Part shown: positions 1 through 14,600 of the stretch, piece by piece
Numbering within the stretch: the stretch's first letter is position 1
Layout of the letters: the number at the start of each line of letters is the position of its first letter
From: Hymenolepis diminuta
Taxonomy: Eukaryota > Platyhelminthes > Cestoda > Cyclophyllidea > Hymenolepididae
Direction of reading: 5' to 3'
Assembly (NCBI GenBank): GCA_900708905.1
Contig: CAADRB010000003.1
Location: 3,463,691-3,527,690, forward strand
Length of the DNA stretch: 64,000 bases
Translations under genes and position numbers: made by a program
Notes under the pieces: generated by a model
Database searches by the model: none
What the model saw: the letters and a program-made list of their open reading frames with translations, nothing else
Told to the model about the DNA's origin: nothing

Positions 1-240
1 CAATCTTCATTTCCCATCCAGGGTTAAGGTTAACTATGCTAGGAAACCTAATCGGGTATTTTAGTTGCACTCAAGAGAAACTCGTGGGGTTCGTCTCTCA
101 CGTACTGAGCTATCGAGCATTGGATCCCAAGTTCCCATCTGGAATTGTGAGGGCACTTGTGGAGAAGCCAACGCCGCAATTATTGGGTAACCAGGCAGCC
201 AATCATTTACCACCTTTCAAGCCCATATAAGTACATTAAT
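1..240 (+). repeat. Dispersed repeat, second copy reversed near 41.3 kb
   Basis: The 3' part of this stretch is related to the reverse complement of 41275-41345. Both carry TAACCAGGCAGCCA followed by a similar tail ending in ATATAAG or GAATAAG, and preceding motifs such as CTATCGAG also recur. Both copies keep a short open frame ending NQAAxxLxxFK. The family is not identified; it could be a fragment of a transposon. Confidence 0.4.
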
Positions 241-2350
241 TTTGTTAATAAAAAATACTTCCGCTTGACCTAAAAATTTCCTCTTTTCCTCTTTTCAGAG
301 TCTGAGTAGCTGTAGGTTTAATAAAGGGCAACTGAGAAGCTATAAAAAACTTCTTATCTTATTTACATAAGCAAAGAAGGAAGAAAAATGGGCGATTTCA
401 TGGAAAGAATCACATCAGTCTGCAAACAGGTGTTTAATGCAAAATTAATACCAATAAGAGGGAAACAGTAACAATTGGTGATTGATTGACAGTGAAAAAT
501 AAGACTAGAATGAAAGTCCCTTGAGTGCTTGAAACTGAGAAGCCACCGAAGCATAACATAAATATCCGAAGCGACTAGAATGACAAGTTAATAAAATTAA
601 AGAGCTGGCAATAGTCAAAATAGGTACAAAAAGGAGAAAACGAAAGTTGATAGTGGTTGTAGATTACGTATACACAAGGGAATGTCGACTGATAGAGTAA
701 TATTAGGCTTTCAAGGACTATTTATTAGAAGAGTCCGCATGTTCGGATTTTTTAAGCCTAAAGAAGACCTCTAATAACCCTTCCTCATAAAGAAAAATAA
801 TACAGCTTGAGTCACCTTAACTACTCCTAGGACATTGTGCTCAGTGTCAAAAGCTTACTTAACACTGGAGGGCGGACTTAAAGGCTCAGCTACCAACACA
901 ATTTGGATGCAAAGAGGAGTCCGGTAAAAAAGGCCTCTGATCTTCAATCTAACCTTCCAACTTACTTAAATCTAACTTAGGTAATCTCCAACCGAAGTTG
1001 AAAAAATCGGATAAGGAAGAGGATTCGACCTGTACATGAAGCCAAATAGTTTTATTGCTGCAAAAGAGTTGCTAAACAAACTTATGCGACCTCTAGTTAA
1101 GTACGATGTGTAGATGGTTATCGCTAAAACCGCGTGAATATATGCTGAAGGAGATACAGAGTATAAGATATAAACTCCCTCAAGCATCCATGGTGATGAA
1201 TCAATTTAGGTGGGACGATGGTATAAATTGTAACCTGCAAAATCTGTAGAAATAAAAGAGAACTAGTAGGATCCCGGCCCATCATAACTCTCCAGGCAAA
1301 ACCCTTGCTGTTTTCACTATGAAAATGACTTGTCTACAAAGCTTCTCAACATCACTTCAATAACAAGCATAACTTGCGAAGGGAGGAAGAGGGCAATTAA
1401 CAAGGGGAAAAGTTATAAAAAAAGGTTGGCTGTGGATAAGTTTTTATTAAAATTTAATGAGCTCTACCATAAACACGTCTCACTGGGAGTTTTTACCTCC
1501 AACACCCAGAATGGAAATAAAAAATATTCTCCGAGTTTCCCCAAGGCTTCTTTTTAATATGTAAATATATGCAAGACCATGGATTCTAAAAGAATTTCAT
1601 CTTCCTTTTGTTCCTCTACGCATATCAAGAGCAATTCAAGCCAATTTAAAGATACCTATGACGTCATAACGATAAGTGGCCGATAAAGTATAGCTTTGAC
1701 TACCGCGAGCTCAACTCCAGAAAAAAATGAGAGAAAAGGTTTGCAACTTTACGGAAGCTTTTCTTCAAAACTTTGGTGAGAAAGCGTTCTGTTTACGTGT
1801 AAATTATGTTTCGAGGTTGATTGGCTGCCTGTTGAGTCCTTATTAAAGCAGTGAGAACATTAGATTAATCAGAAAACTTAGAAAGAATTCCGGTAATGGA
1901 ATATTATGGGCAACAAAAGTATCTTACTATTTATCTCATATTATCCTGAAGGTTGTCTCAAAGGATATGGAATTACTGGGCGACTTAAACACCACCATCA
2001 TATTCCAGTTCACGAAAACATCCAACAAAAAAGGAAAAACTGTCGTCAAAATTTTACGACTTTCCTGTTAAAGCAGTCCATTAGCGTCTATTCTGAACTT
2101 ATTAAAGTACATAAAGTGACTAGTAACGGTAAGTGACCATTTGGGAGGAAATTGGAGAAATCGGAAGTATTTTCTCCCATAAAAATGACAAAGCATGTTT
2201 GCTCTCTATAGCAATAAAAAAGCACACGACGGGCACTGAAACCACTCCATTGCGATGTGATTGGTTAACTATAAACACGCGCAGTGAATTTCTGAGGTTA
2301 TGCAATATGCATAGAGATGGAAGTTAAACGTAAAAAAGAGAGATAATCAA
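241..2350. other. No supported gene
   Basis: AT-rich sequence with only short open frames. It probably lies within the next NUP214 intron, because that gene runs leftwards off the window. No conserved exon is recognisable. Confidence 0.4.
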
Positions 2351-2357
2351 GACTTAC

Positions 2358-2424
2358 ATAAATATGACAAAGGAAATAAGAATATCTACAGTTATGTATA
2401 CTTTCGATTTCCAGATTGAATGTA
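2358..2424 (-). CDS. Tentative next exon of the NUP214 gene
   Basis: After the exon ending at 2612 (phase 1), an acceptor at 2425-2426 (CAG) and a strong GTAAGT donor at 2352-2357 bound a 67-bp segment that stays open in the required phase. It reads VHSIWKSKVYITVDI and on. The W and Y spacing loosely recalls the propeller strand that follows in human NUP214, but the match is weak. An intron-only reading is equally possible. Confidence 0.25.
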
Positions 2425-2611
2425 CTGCGGATAGGATTTCAAACAGAAAGTCACCAAAACTGTATATCCACTTCTCCGATTGCTTCGAACTATACTCTAG
2501 CTTCCAGCTTATATTAAACGAATTGTTCAAGGAGTGATACAAATTCAAATAAAATGACAAATACTGGAGACAAAGGAAGGTGAAAATAGTGTTGGGACAA
2601 AAGTGACATAC

Positions 2612-5600
2612 CTTTAAGATGATCTTTGAGAAGGTCACCAAGAGGGATAATCCGCTTAACCTTGAGGTCAGGATCCACCTGCACAATTGATGTTGTGTTG
2701 CCCGATTTTGAAGCAGGGACTCCGGAGATGGCTCCCGTCACAGCTAGCGCCAGCTGTTTGCCCTTGGGACTCCACGAAACTACAATGAGAAAAAAGGGGA
2801 TAAAGTGTCAAAGAGGGCTAATAATCTGTTAAGTTGCAATACGTTCATGGTAAATGCGCGATCAGTGTCCGGCATTTGGATAAACTCCACTCTGCCAGTT
2901 GTCTCTGTCTAAGGGAGGGATGCAATTAATACCATATGCTAAGATGTGATTCAATAAGGACATCTTCTCTTGTGGAACTTTGCACTTCGTTTGCAAGACA
3001 TTATACTGTTGACTCTAGTCAAGCAATAACACATTAAGTCAATGAATTATAATTAAAACAAACAGTAAGACTGAAACAACAATCAAATCAGTGGAAGATG
3101 TATAAAGCAAATATAAACTTATTTTGAAAAACCGTATCACCATCAGTTGCTTCTCATTCTGGCTCACAACGAAACTAAACAGAACATTGAAGACTTGACT
3201 TCAAAGCCTCCATATTTAAACAAACTTCTCTGTACCTTTGATTGTAATGAGGTTAGTACTTTTAATTTCATTAATTACAATTAAATCAGAAGTCTACTCA
3301 AACAATGAAACTTTAAATGACAGTAATCAGAAAAAAATGCAAAACCATTTGGGGATAAAACAGTGTGAAATGAAGAAAAACAGAATCTGTCGATTCAGTA
3401 AAGTACGAGAACAATTAAAGAGAACACGCCTCAAAAGCCAAAATTGGATCGACCCCTTGAATTGGTAGATTTAAGCAACAAATAAGAAGAGTTGAGAACA
3501 CATGCACACAAATTATAACTCGCTGTTTTCAAATTTCAACCTAGTTTCACTTTGACCTCTAAATCTCTAACAATAAGGCAAAAATAGAAGCAAAACTTCC
3601 ATTCCGCGGAAATCTGGTCCTCAGAAGTCATAAAAATAATTAAGGTGATACTTTAAATGGATGTGGGAAATGAAGTCCAAGGCAGGGTAGGTCGTTGAGC
3701 CTAATATTGGTGGCGCTGTTTTTTGTAGTGAATTTATCGAGCCGGAATTTAATTCACTTAAGAAGTTAACGACCACTTGATTTTAAGTCGTTTGATATGA
3801 GCCTTGGCTGTAAACCCGAAGAGTTTTGCGCTTATTGGGGCTTTAAGCATCAGGACAGTCTTTTAATATCAGCCACGTCCAGAAATCTTTCTGCCTGTTT
3901 ATCCCTTCCAACTGTTCGCGTTAAATTTGAATTTTATGTTCCCATTTGTAAACAGTGAGGGATGCTCACCTCCATCGTTACCCCAGGCTTCCTCATCACA
4001 ATCTGCCACTTGGTCTCAACCCCCATTTAAAGACTTGATCACAACAGTCTTCTCTCTATATTGATGATGGGGCAGATTTCCGCTAACCCCTACTAGAACT
4101 CAAAGTATGAAACGGAGAACTTGAAATTCTACAGTTGTCTCGTTAGTTCATTCTAAGCTCTCAAACGTCGCTATTACTAACCCTAACGTCTTCGTTAAAA
4201 TTTTATCTAGGAACATAAAACTAGATACTAAGTGGAACGTAAAAGAAGTGTTAACAACACTTATCCAGAGTAGGAGATTACACTGGGACCACATTGGTGA
4301 AACTCGCGTGTTAATTAAAATTAACCAGTGCAGCTGGCCATCCACATCAATGGATTTGCGCCGATGAGTATCGATCCCATAACCTTTGACTTGGCAGATA
4401 TCGGTACCAGCGTATGAATATAGACCAATAGAAAAAAGGTCCATTTATGAATTTCAATCACAAGGGACGATCGCAAAACTCACTAAAAAATGGGAAATGA
4501 AGCGGAAGAAAACACAACGAATTGGTCGTAGGAAATGCGAATCTCCAGGATATTAAATAGCGCCTTTTCGAACTATCCACAATTACTTACGGGCGTGAAT
4601 TATGCTTCAAAACATTTCGTCTACATTCGAGCAGATATTAATGTAACGTTATTTCCATACGTCCGCGAAAGGAGATAATGAGGAGGTATGACTGAAAATA
4701 TAACACAGTGGAACATTCCAAATATGGATATCGAATTTGGAGGATAACCCTCTATGCATTTCCAAAATTACTCTTTATTCGCATCCTCTATGAAAATAAT
4801 TATGACGCAAAACCCCAATCCGTCATGTCTAAACGCGTTTATCGATTCCATCCATACAATAACTGTCTCGTTTCATTAAAAGTACACCTGTACTCGCACT
4901 CTCACACGGGTATTTGTCCAAGTGAGTCATATAAACCGCTTCTGTAATCCCTCATACATGTCGGTCATACACTGCTCCTACGCTGTTCTCCCATCGCCTT
5001 TGTCCCTTACCACTCTCTTACCCGCCAGAATCGCCACTGTGGCTTGATCAATACATTTTGGCCTAGTCAGCTCTTGGTGCTCTGGTTTGTAACTGTTGTT
5101 CCTGTTGTTAGTTATTGGCTGCCAGCCGCTAGTTGCTACCCTAACTCCAACATATTCATGACACATATGGGGATGAAGAGATCCCTTAGTACCGGAGTGG
5201 ACAGAGCATATGGTGTTCTGCTGGCTAAAAATTTGTAGCTAACTCATCTCTGCTATGACAATTCTGTAAGCTGTTGGATATCATGTAAGATCACTTTTCC
5301 GTCAACCAATGGGAGAAGAAAGTACTTGAAGTGGCAAGACTGACCCCTCTTGATTAAAAACTGATCAATAAGCACTAAATATCGTTGGCGAATAATATTT
5401 AAATTTTCGAATATGAGTTATCCATTTGGTAAATAATGAACAATCCGATTCCAAAAAATCAGATGAAGACTCTCAGATACCTCGCCGTTGCTCTCACCAT
5501 CTTTTTGATTCCCTCCCATTTATCACTTATTGGACTTTCTGTTAAATGATTTCAGTTGTTCTCTACAATTCAAGACCGCGAAACTTTTCGTATAACTGTA

Positions 5601-8600
5601 TGTAATAATCATAACGATGCCGGATGTGTGATCAGTGGCGTAGCTGTTAGTACGCTCATTTGCCATGTAAGAGGTTACACTCGGTGAGCGGAGTCTAACC
5701 ACATTGGTTAATTCTGGCTAATCAAATGGCCAGGAGAGCCTTAGACAGTTGTCCTTAATCCAAGATGAACTTTGGAAGACGCATTTTCAAGAGTTCGAAC
5801 CAAATAAAAATGTTAAAAAATTAACGTCTGATTGAGTTCGATTGACTGCTACGAATGAAATCGGTCGATTTGAGTCGAATAGTAGTTTAATGAGGTAAGT
5901 TAATGGGAAGGATAAGATGTTAATAAATAAGAAAACAGAGCGTATCATCAGGGGGGCTCCTGAATGTCATCCGTCAGACCAAGATGATAAAGGGAATAAT
6001 AATGACGATTAAGAATGAGATACTAAATTTTCGTGGCAAAATAAGACTGGTTTGGCTGAACAAGCAGAGGTGAGTAAATCACTAAGGGATGACAATTTTG
6101 ACTAATCGTACGAGCAGATATTGGGAAGAAATTATGGCCATTATCCATCAAACATCAGGAAAGCAATAAACCCAAGGCTTCTTCCCTGGGCTGCAAAAAA
6201 GTACAAAAGGAATGTCTCCAGATTTCCAGTCTCCGTACGGATTCGTGATAGAAAAAGGGTTCAAACCTACCATTATACAATCGAGTAGAGGGAAATAAGT
6301 GAGATGCATATGAACATTCCACTTATTCAAAAAATGCCGAATGTGATTTGCCCTCACCTATCTAAACAGGGGATCAAATTCGTGGTATTTCACTTCATCA
6401 ATTTTGAGGGAAAAAAGATTTTTCAGCTTTCGAATAATAGCCAATGGAGGTTGGGAAAAGATTTTTTGCTTCCTGTCAAGATGCTGCCAACAGACAGTAT
6501 CATAAAGACTTCACCATCAAATACGCTACTTTTAAGATTACAGAATGAAAACCGCTCGGTTTTGAAATTTTTTTACGTATTTTCTTAAAATGACAAAAAA
6601 TTTCTCATATCGCCATTAGTGAGAGCTATTAGTAAGGCCAGTGATCTGTATTTAACTCCAAAAGCAATTAATCGGTCGATCCGACCACCAACGATTTGCG
6701 ATCCAGATCGGTAAATTTATTGCGCCGACTCCCTTTTAAAAAAATATAAATCCTGTTTATTTTCACGTAACTTGTTGGAAAATTTGATGAAATGAAAATT
6801 TTTCGCTGCTCATCGAGCTATCTGATACAAATCCCCTCCGATAAAAGTTAAAAGACCACCAAAAGATGATCACATTATCTGAGAGATTGTAACGAATGTT
6901 GCCCTTTTGGAAGAAAATGCCAGAAAGTCCCTTAAAGATATTCCATAAAAATTTGAATATATTCACATTAAAGCTCATTATGATGTAAATTCGCAGTGGG
7001 AACTTTTTCTCCATTAAGATATTTCTATTTATGCCTTTCCTTTGTCATAAATGACGGATTGTGTTCTATCTTTTCTTCTCGAGGAAAAAGGTCAGTCAAG
7101 ACGATAGACAATAGGGAAAAATAGCAGATAAATGGTAGTCGACACCTCCATTAGTCAAATACTTCCAGCACGAATCATTCTTAAAGGATAATTATGAAGG
7201 ACACCTTACTGATAGGTATTCATTTGACATTCGAATAAAAGGGGTCAGCAACCTCAATTTCATGAAAGGACAGCGAAGACTTGGATAAACGTATATTCCC
7301 ACCTCTAGATCACTATTCTCAAACAGAGAACTTCTAGCCCTTATGACTATTCGAGAAACCAGGTTTATTACTTCAATACGTTATTGTAAGCATTCCCGCT
7401 GTATTCAGTAGATGGCGGTATCATATAGAAAAGTAGATAATTAAAAGAATAAACAATTTAACTGCCCCATTTGTCCACCCACCCTCCACGAATGAAGTAT
7501 AGAGCTCATTAATACATCATTCTGTTCTCATTTTAAATGGGAAAGAATTCAGCAAGAAAATATCTAGTTTGTTTTGTTTTAATTCGCAGAGAACGATTTT
7601 TAATGTCATTTGTTTCCANNNNNNNNNNNNNNNNNNNNNNNNNNNNNNNNNNNNNNNNNNNNNNNNNNNNNNNNNNNNNNNNNNNNNNNNNNNNNNNNNN
7701 NNNNNNNNNNNNNNNNNNNNNNNNNNNNNNNNNNNNNNNNNNNNNNNNNNNNNNNNNNNNNNNNNNNNNNNNAAAACGAAGATAGTATGGAATAAAATAA
7801 TTGGAGGGAGGTAAATGATTGAGGTATTACAATGCAAGCTCCCAAACAGAAATGGAAGACAGATCGGTTTCAAGGGAACGGAAAGAGGCATTTGCAACAG
7901 ATGAGGGGGAAGTGGTTCGTTTCTAAGTAAACAGTCATATCAGAGCTCCATTCCAATGGATCACACTTAAGGGTTGCATACTCAAAATTGACAAAAATTT
8001 AATGCTGTGAACACGTTCGATTGGCAGGCAAAATTTAATCCTAACTCAGATAACTAGAAATATTTTCGATGGGTTACGAGTTAAGTTATTCAAAAAACGC
8101 AATGGTTAGTCGCTTGAATCAACCTGTGTAAAGCAAGGAATGACGAAAAGCCGTAAATCGATCTCACTAATGAAAAACCACAACAGCCTTGAATAGAGAT
8201 GAGCCAATCAAAGCCCCTCGAATGAGCACCTGATATCAAGCAAACTTTTACGCAATCTACCAATACAAAACAGGTCCTTGAACGAATCAATTTATCAAGG
8301 ACAGATAAACGAAGGATCCCTTGTTTGTGTTAGATATTTTTTACATGTAGTTAACGTGGGTTCGTCTACAAATGACTCGTCGACCCACTTTCGACTCTGA
8401 ATCAATTAGCGGAGGGAGACACAAAATGCCAACGATATTCATTACTTTTCCTGCAGCAAAAAATTTATGAACACAAATCTAGTTATATCTTTTTCTCCCT
8501 TTCTTTGTCATATGATGGAGGACGAAAACCAAATGTATCAAATAATGATTGGGACTAGATAACAATATTCCATATGAATTCGAAGGAATGAGGGCAAAAA

Positions 8601-11600
8601 AGCAATGGATCACAAAATTTACTCATTTGTTCACTCAGGAGGATTTGAGAGATTCGACAAAACTATTTCATTATGAAATAGGAGCCCCAACCGCATAAAA
8701 AATGCTGAATCCACGGAGGGTAAATTATAGACCTTTTCGCAGAATTTCGAAATTTCACTAAAATGGCTCAAGAATACAGACTAATCTGCACTTTCTCTCT
8801 TATTCCTCGTAGAATGGAACATAAATGGCAATTAAATGGGCTTAGAATTGTCAAAAAAAGAGACGGAAAGGTCGGTCGCCTTTGACAGAAAGAAAGTGAA
8901 TTCCAGAACGTTGTCAAAGGAGAAACAAAAACGTGCAAATTACAGCATATTTTTTTCCCTTTTTATCTTGAATAACACGTTCATGAAATTATTTTTCCGG
9001 ACTAGTGAATAACCTTGTGCATTGATCAGTTTTTCTGAAGCAACTGAATACCGTTCGATAGAGCTCTAACATCCTTCACTTCACCTCTCTACCGTAATTT
9101 TTGTGGATATTTGGGGATTTCTAGCTGGAATTACATTAAAGTTAAGTCTCTTCCCTCAGGATAGTATAAAGTTCACTGGAATAGAAATTCTACCGATTAC
9201 TAAGTAAACGGAGAGAGGATTATAGCCGATTATAGCCGACACAAACTTCTTGATTTAAAATCAAATGACAGAAAATTATGATCTTCGACTAATCACTAAA
9301 AGATGAATATTACTTCAGAAAAACACACCGAGAAAATTCACACTTGTCAACATATTCCCCTGCATTAGGTAGACCATATATTTGCCGTGACAACTAGATG
9401 GATTCACGGACGTGAAGGAAGAGACGTAAAAGTCAACCCCTTTTGACGTGAACAAAATAAATCTCTCATTTCGGAAAATATATTCCGTCAGATACGACAG
9501 ATGTTGTTTAGAAAGGAGAGAAAATGAATCTTTCGCCGAATATGACTTCATGCAAACGATTTATACGAGAACCATAAAAGCGACGTTCTTCACTTAACTT
9601 ACTTAAATTAAAACGAAACAAGTTATCATAAAGGGGTTTTTTTGCAAATACATGAAACAATGTTACTTAAAACTCTTGACCTGTCTTACAAACATTCCAA
9701 CGAAGTAGAGTTAAGTTTTGCATTTTTGTTTTAGTTAAAACATAAACTTTCTCCAACTAATTAAAAAATTTAATCGATCCTTAATAGGAAACACTCCAAC
9801 ATTCATTGAAAACTGGACGACTCAGATAAACCTGAGTTTCTAATTTTGGTTGGACTTGCATTTCAGGAAGCCGCACAATAAGTAATGAAATTGACTTGAA
9901 AATGATTCAAAATTCGCAGAGCGCAGTTTAGCTCCTCAAAAATAGAGACCCCTTCAACAATTTAACTTCATTCTTTTGCACCACAGAGAGAGCTGTCATG
10001 AAAAGTCTTCATAAGACAAGATCGGAACCTAAATTACAGAGAAAAAATTATACATTTTAGGAGGAAATTACTAGAAAACACCAAGATAGGTCAACGACGT
10101 CCACAAAATCGGTAGACAAACATTTCGCGAAGAACAAAGGCACCACCACATTTTATAAGAATATATCTGCATCTTTTAAAATCAAAACTGGGACGTTCAC
10201 TTTCAGCTAACGAGAGTACTTTTTTATTGCCACGCAGTAAATATTTTCCGAGAAGAGAGGGAAAGTATGGCAAACGAGATTATTTGAACATGATTAACGT
10301 GATTTAATAGGAGTTGACTTGCGACCAGTAATAATAAAAATATATTAAAAGTGACTGGCCTACTCGTTTAAGTAGGATAGAACATCCTAGCACATATAAC
10401 GGTGTCGCAAAACATGATCCAGACTTCCTACTGCCTCTAGGTTACCCCCGGTATTAACCTAATAACCGCAAACACCTAGACACCCAACGTAGCCAAACTG
10501 CCAGCCATTCAAGAGCAAAAAGTTCAGCATAACTTGATTTATCATGGGCTAACGTGTTTTACAGACTCCTGAGCAGATTAATTAATTCTTCTCGAGGGGT
10601 CGAGAATTTAAAATCAACAAATCAACTGGATTTTTCCCCTATCAGAGACGGGAACGGTTTTTCGGGAGATAAAAGATATTAACTACACGAACAAGATCAA
10701 GGAAAAAAAGACTAGTCTATAGAATTAAAGAAATTGGGAGGAGGAACGGATTTCCTTTTATGTCTGAAACTATATTTAAATAATGAATTCAAGTTGAAAA
10801 ACAAAATGATTATTTAATCCCACAACAGTAGACAAACTCAACTGATTTGCTTGAAAACAAACACGAGAAAAATTTTGATTGAGGAAAAGTAGTTTAGGAC
10901 ATTTTTTAATGATAATTGTTTATATTATACTTATAAATTAATTGGATATTAAATAATAATAACTGTTAAATCTCTTTACTCGACTTCCATATTGTTTCAT
11001 TTTATTCATTATTTTGCGGATGAATATCCAATCACAAGCTGCAACAGTCGAAATTTAAACCAAATTTCAAGTGGGAAGAAAACAAGAATGAAATGAGACT
11101 ATTTCTATGCGAGATAATTCCAACTAGATGCCCAGTGAAGACACGAATGGGGAGAAAAAGAAAATGTTAAGTTAAAAAGTTCTTGCTTTGTACGAATTAA
11201 CAACGCCATACAACTGAAAGCGGCTTTGACAATCGAGAAGATAGGAGTGGCACCACCACCACCCAATCTATAGAAATTCTAATGTATGTTTTCTTCTATT
11301 AACACACCACAGTAATATGGCCTGGGAGACACGGAATCACCAAAAAGCAGACGAATATTAACCTCCGCTCTTGGGTACCAATATCTGCAACGCCAACAGA
11401 GGTGGCCATATCGCTAAGCTTTAACTGAATGGAATACTTCCAAATGCACAAATCATGATGTATTCAGTTACTCTCTCGCTAACTTGGCAGCCTGGGACGA
11501 TGGTTTTTAAAAAAATCTGTGTACACCCCAATTAGCGGTGCGATACGAAACAGTCTTATGGACAAAGCGGGACCAATCGCAACTCGAATTACTTAGAAAT

Positions 11601-14600
11601 GGGTAATTTGAGGATCAAGATCTCTAGATTTCATAATCCACTTCCCTCTCCTCAGCGAATGTCCTAACCTTACACTTCATATCATGTATTAAGGTACTTA
11701 AAATACCGAATAATGATAGTATGTACTTAAATGTGGAAGTTTTTATTTGATGGCTTAGGGAAAATGAATGACTTAAGTCCTACTCTTTATGAACCTTGCT
11801 CGGTTGGAAAAAGAAATGATTCTCTTTCAGTTAATTCTATTCCCAGAGCAGAGCCCAAAAAAGGCTCTAAATAGCTTGGTCTAGATAAAAAGCCAATTAA
11901 TCGGGTCCGAGACTATCTCGATTATCCCAATTGCAATGCCTTCTTTTTACTCGTTGCTATCGCGCAGATTTGCTGATAGCAGGACAAAGAAGTGGAAGTG
12001 ATGCCAATTTGAATTCAAAGACAATATGATAAATAAGAATTTGATATTAGAGCCATAAAACTGTAGAGACAAAATGATACAAAACTGTGAGAACCATTGA
12101 TGAAACATACCCCTTCACTTTACAAAATAGGTCCCTGGAATTCACGAATTCAGGCGCAAAAGTACTTAGCGAACATTGAATAAGAAAAGATTTTATAATT
12201 TTCATTATGTACGAAAATGTGATGAATGAAATTGAGCGCATTATCCACCCTATTTAGTTTAATAAAATAGGACTGAAAAGTAACCCACATAATGCTTTCC
12301 AGACATTAGGAAGTTATTGACACACCAGGAGTTTTAGAAACTGGTTGTTCAAATGCAAGGAGGGAGAAGGATCATCCGAGAAATATGTGCTCAGATTAAT
12401 ACAAAATTGGCCCTCGAGAACTCTAATACAAACCCCAAGAACACAGATTTTATAATGGGGACCTAAAAATTTCACGTTAAAGTCTCCAAAATGAGAAGTC
12501 ATCCACTGATATGGCTGACCACCGACCTGGTTAATTCTGGTAAAAAGAGAGGTGGTAGAATGTGAGTTTCTGACAAGAGCGACTCCAGTAAAACCCCCAC
12601 CTATGTCAAGTGTTGTTAACACTTCTAATGCGTTTGGAAAGTTTATATACAAACTGAATTGGGAATTAAAATTCTACTCGTTTTTATTTTTCATTTCCAA
12701 TCAAAGAACATATGTTTTTAAAATAGGAACCACTTTTTGGTTTACAATAAACTTTAAATACCATATTAAGCCAAATTAAGACAAACTCCGGTTGCAGAAA
12801 TTTAAGCTGTGGGAGTATGTTGCCGAGAATGTAACAGCTACTGAAAGCAAAGTCAAGGGAATTGAACTAACCTTAGGAGAACAAATAAATAAACCAAAGA
12901 TTTAATTATTATTCATAGAAATATAATATTAAAACTGCCAATAGTGTTTGTAGACGAAAAATCAAAAGTCTGAAGAGCACAAAGTTATTTTGAAAGGGCA
13001 ATTCCTTACAGAACGGATAAAACGTTTCCCTTTAAAAAGTGGAGATCTTATGACATAGTAAGTGGGACTTTTCAACCCTCAAAAGCTTCTCTAAATGACA
13101 GGACCTGTAATTAAGATAATCAAGGACAGCTTCATAGAATGTGAAGGAAGGAATTTGAGGAAAAGTAAAAAAACGTGACGAAAAGTTCTACAAATCTTTA
13201 TAATTTGATCGATCCACAGATTAATGGATCTCAAAAGAATGGTAACGTATTAGAGACTACGTACAAGGGTTCAGAGAAAGTACGTCTTGACATCTTACCA
13301 TATAGTGTTCTTTTATATCTACTTAGAGAGAAAAATGAATTGAAATAGCACACAAGAGGGAATTCAATCATACTCAAGTCGCCGTGTCTCAAAAAATCTA
13401 TGTGTGGTCCGACACCGAGGCTCCGGATAAGAAATTATGACAAATCAATGCATTTAATCGGCTAAACTGAGAATTTTGATCTCACTATGAGAAATCCGTG
13501 AGCTGGTGACAGAGCAATCAAATGCTTATCTGCGAAATCTGAAGTTCCGAAGTAGAACAATTATCCACACTGTAAAAATACTAACAAAATGCGAATTTCT
13601 CATCACCAAAATTCCGCCTTTCCAAGGAAGGAAGTTAGAAAATACTCCCGAAACTTATTTTATTCAGTAGGATAATCCTTGAATGAGATCTCAAATAATT
13701 AACCGTACTTTGCATTATTTTATGGAAAAATTTGAATCTCGATTGAAATTTTAACTACTTAAAACCCCTTTTTTCGGCAAAGATGTCAGCTAGCGAGAGA
13801 GGCTCTAACAAATAACGGTTACAATAAAAAAAGTCAATCAAGTATCAATTTATTTTTTTTCGCAATACAAACTTAGGTGAGAATTGGGGTTGCGCTACAT
13901 CAGATAACGGGTGATGCAGCTATTTTGGTAGCTATACGAAGAGCAAACCACAGAATAGAAAAATAAATCATATCGCATCTTGTATTAGATCGTACGATTT
14001 GGTCTAACCTGACAGTATTCGCCGCAAAACTGTTATTAATCTGTAATATATTTATTCTTCTCTTCTCTTACGTATGCCTGTGTTCTTGTTGCAACATTCA
14101 AGCTAGAAATCCCTAAATTCGATATCTACAATGAATGGAATGAGTCAACCGAAAATTTGGCCAGTAAGATTGGGAAACATCAGAATCAGGCAATGTTGCC
14201 TCACAGATACGAATATGAGTAAAGATTAGTATAAAGTTGTCCCCTTATACCCTGACCCCATATGGCTTATCATTAACGTCTTCACCTACTTAACAATTTG
14301 TCTCAGCTACCTAAATTCTAGTAATAGGTCTAACAATATGTGAGGCGGACGTCCCATTCAACAGTGCTTGTGGTAGAATTCGTACTAGTGCTCTGGTGGT
14401 GTAATGGTTAATGTGTTCGTCTGCAAAATCAGAGGCCACAGATTCAATGTCCATTGATGCACACCCAGCGAGTGAAATGGTTAAGCATGGCCTAAAAAGA
14501 TTCTGGCAGAATTCGCGTTTCTCACCAAGGAGTCTTATTGATGTAATCTTTAACCCGAGATGAGTACTGGAAAACGATTTCCTAAATACGCGTGGGAATT

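Noticed and set aside
4148..4444. 98-codon minus frame
   Set aside because: It coincides with a reversed SINE-like copy.
7517..7897. Five open frames across the N gap
   Set aside because: They exist only because N codons were read through; the flanks are too short to support coding.
12314..12652. 112-codon minus frame in the NUP214 intron
   Set aside because: It overlaps a SINE-like tail and shows no family motif, splice pattern or poly(A) signal.
14395..14475. A functional tRNA gene
   Set aside because: A- and B-box-like motifs are present, but no cloverleaf closes and the sequence belongs to a dispersed family.
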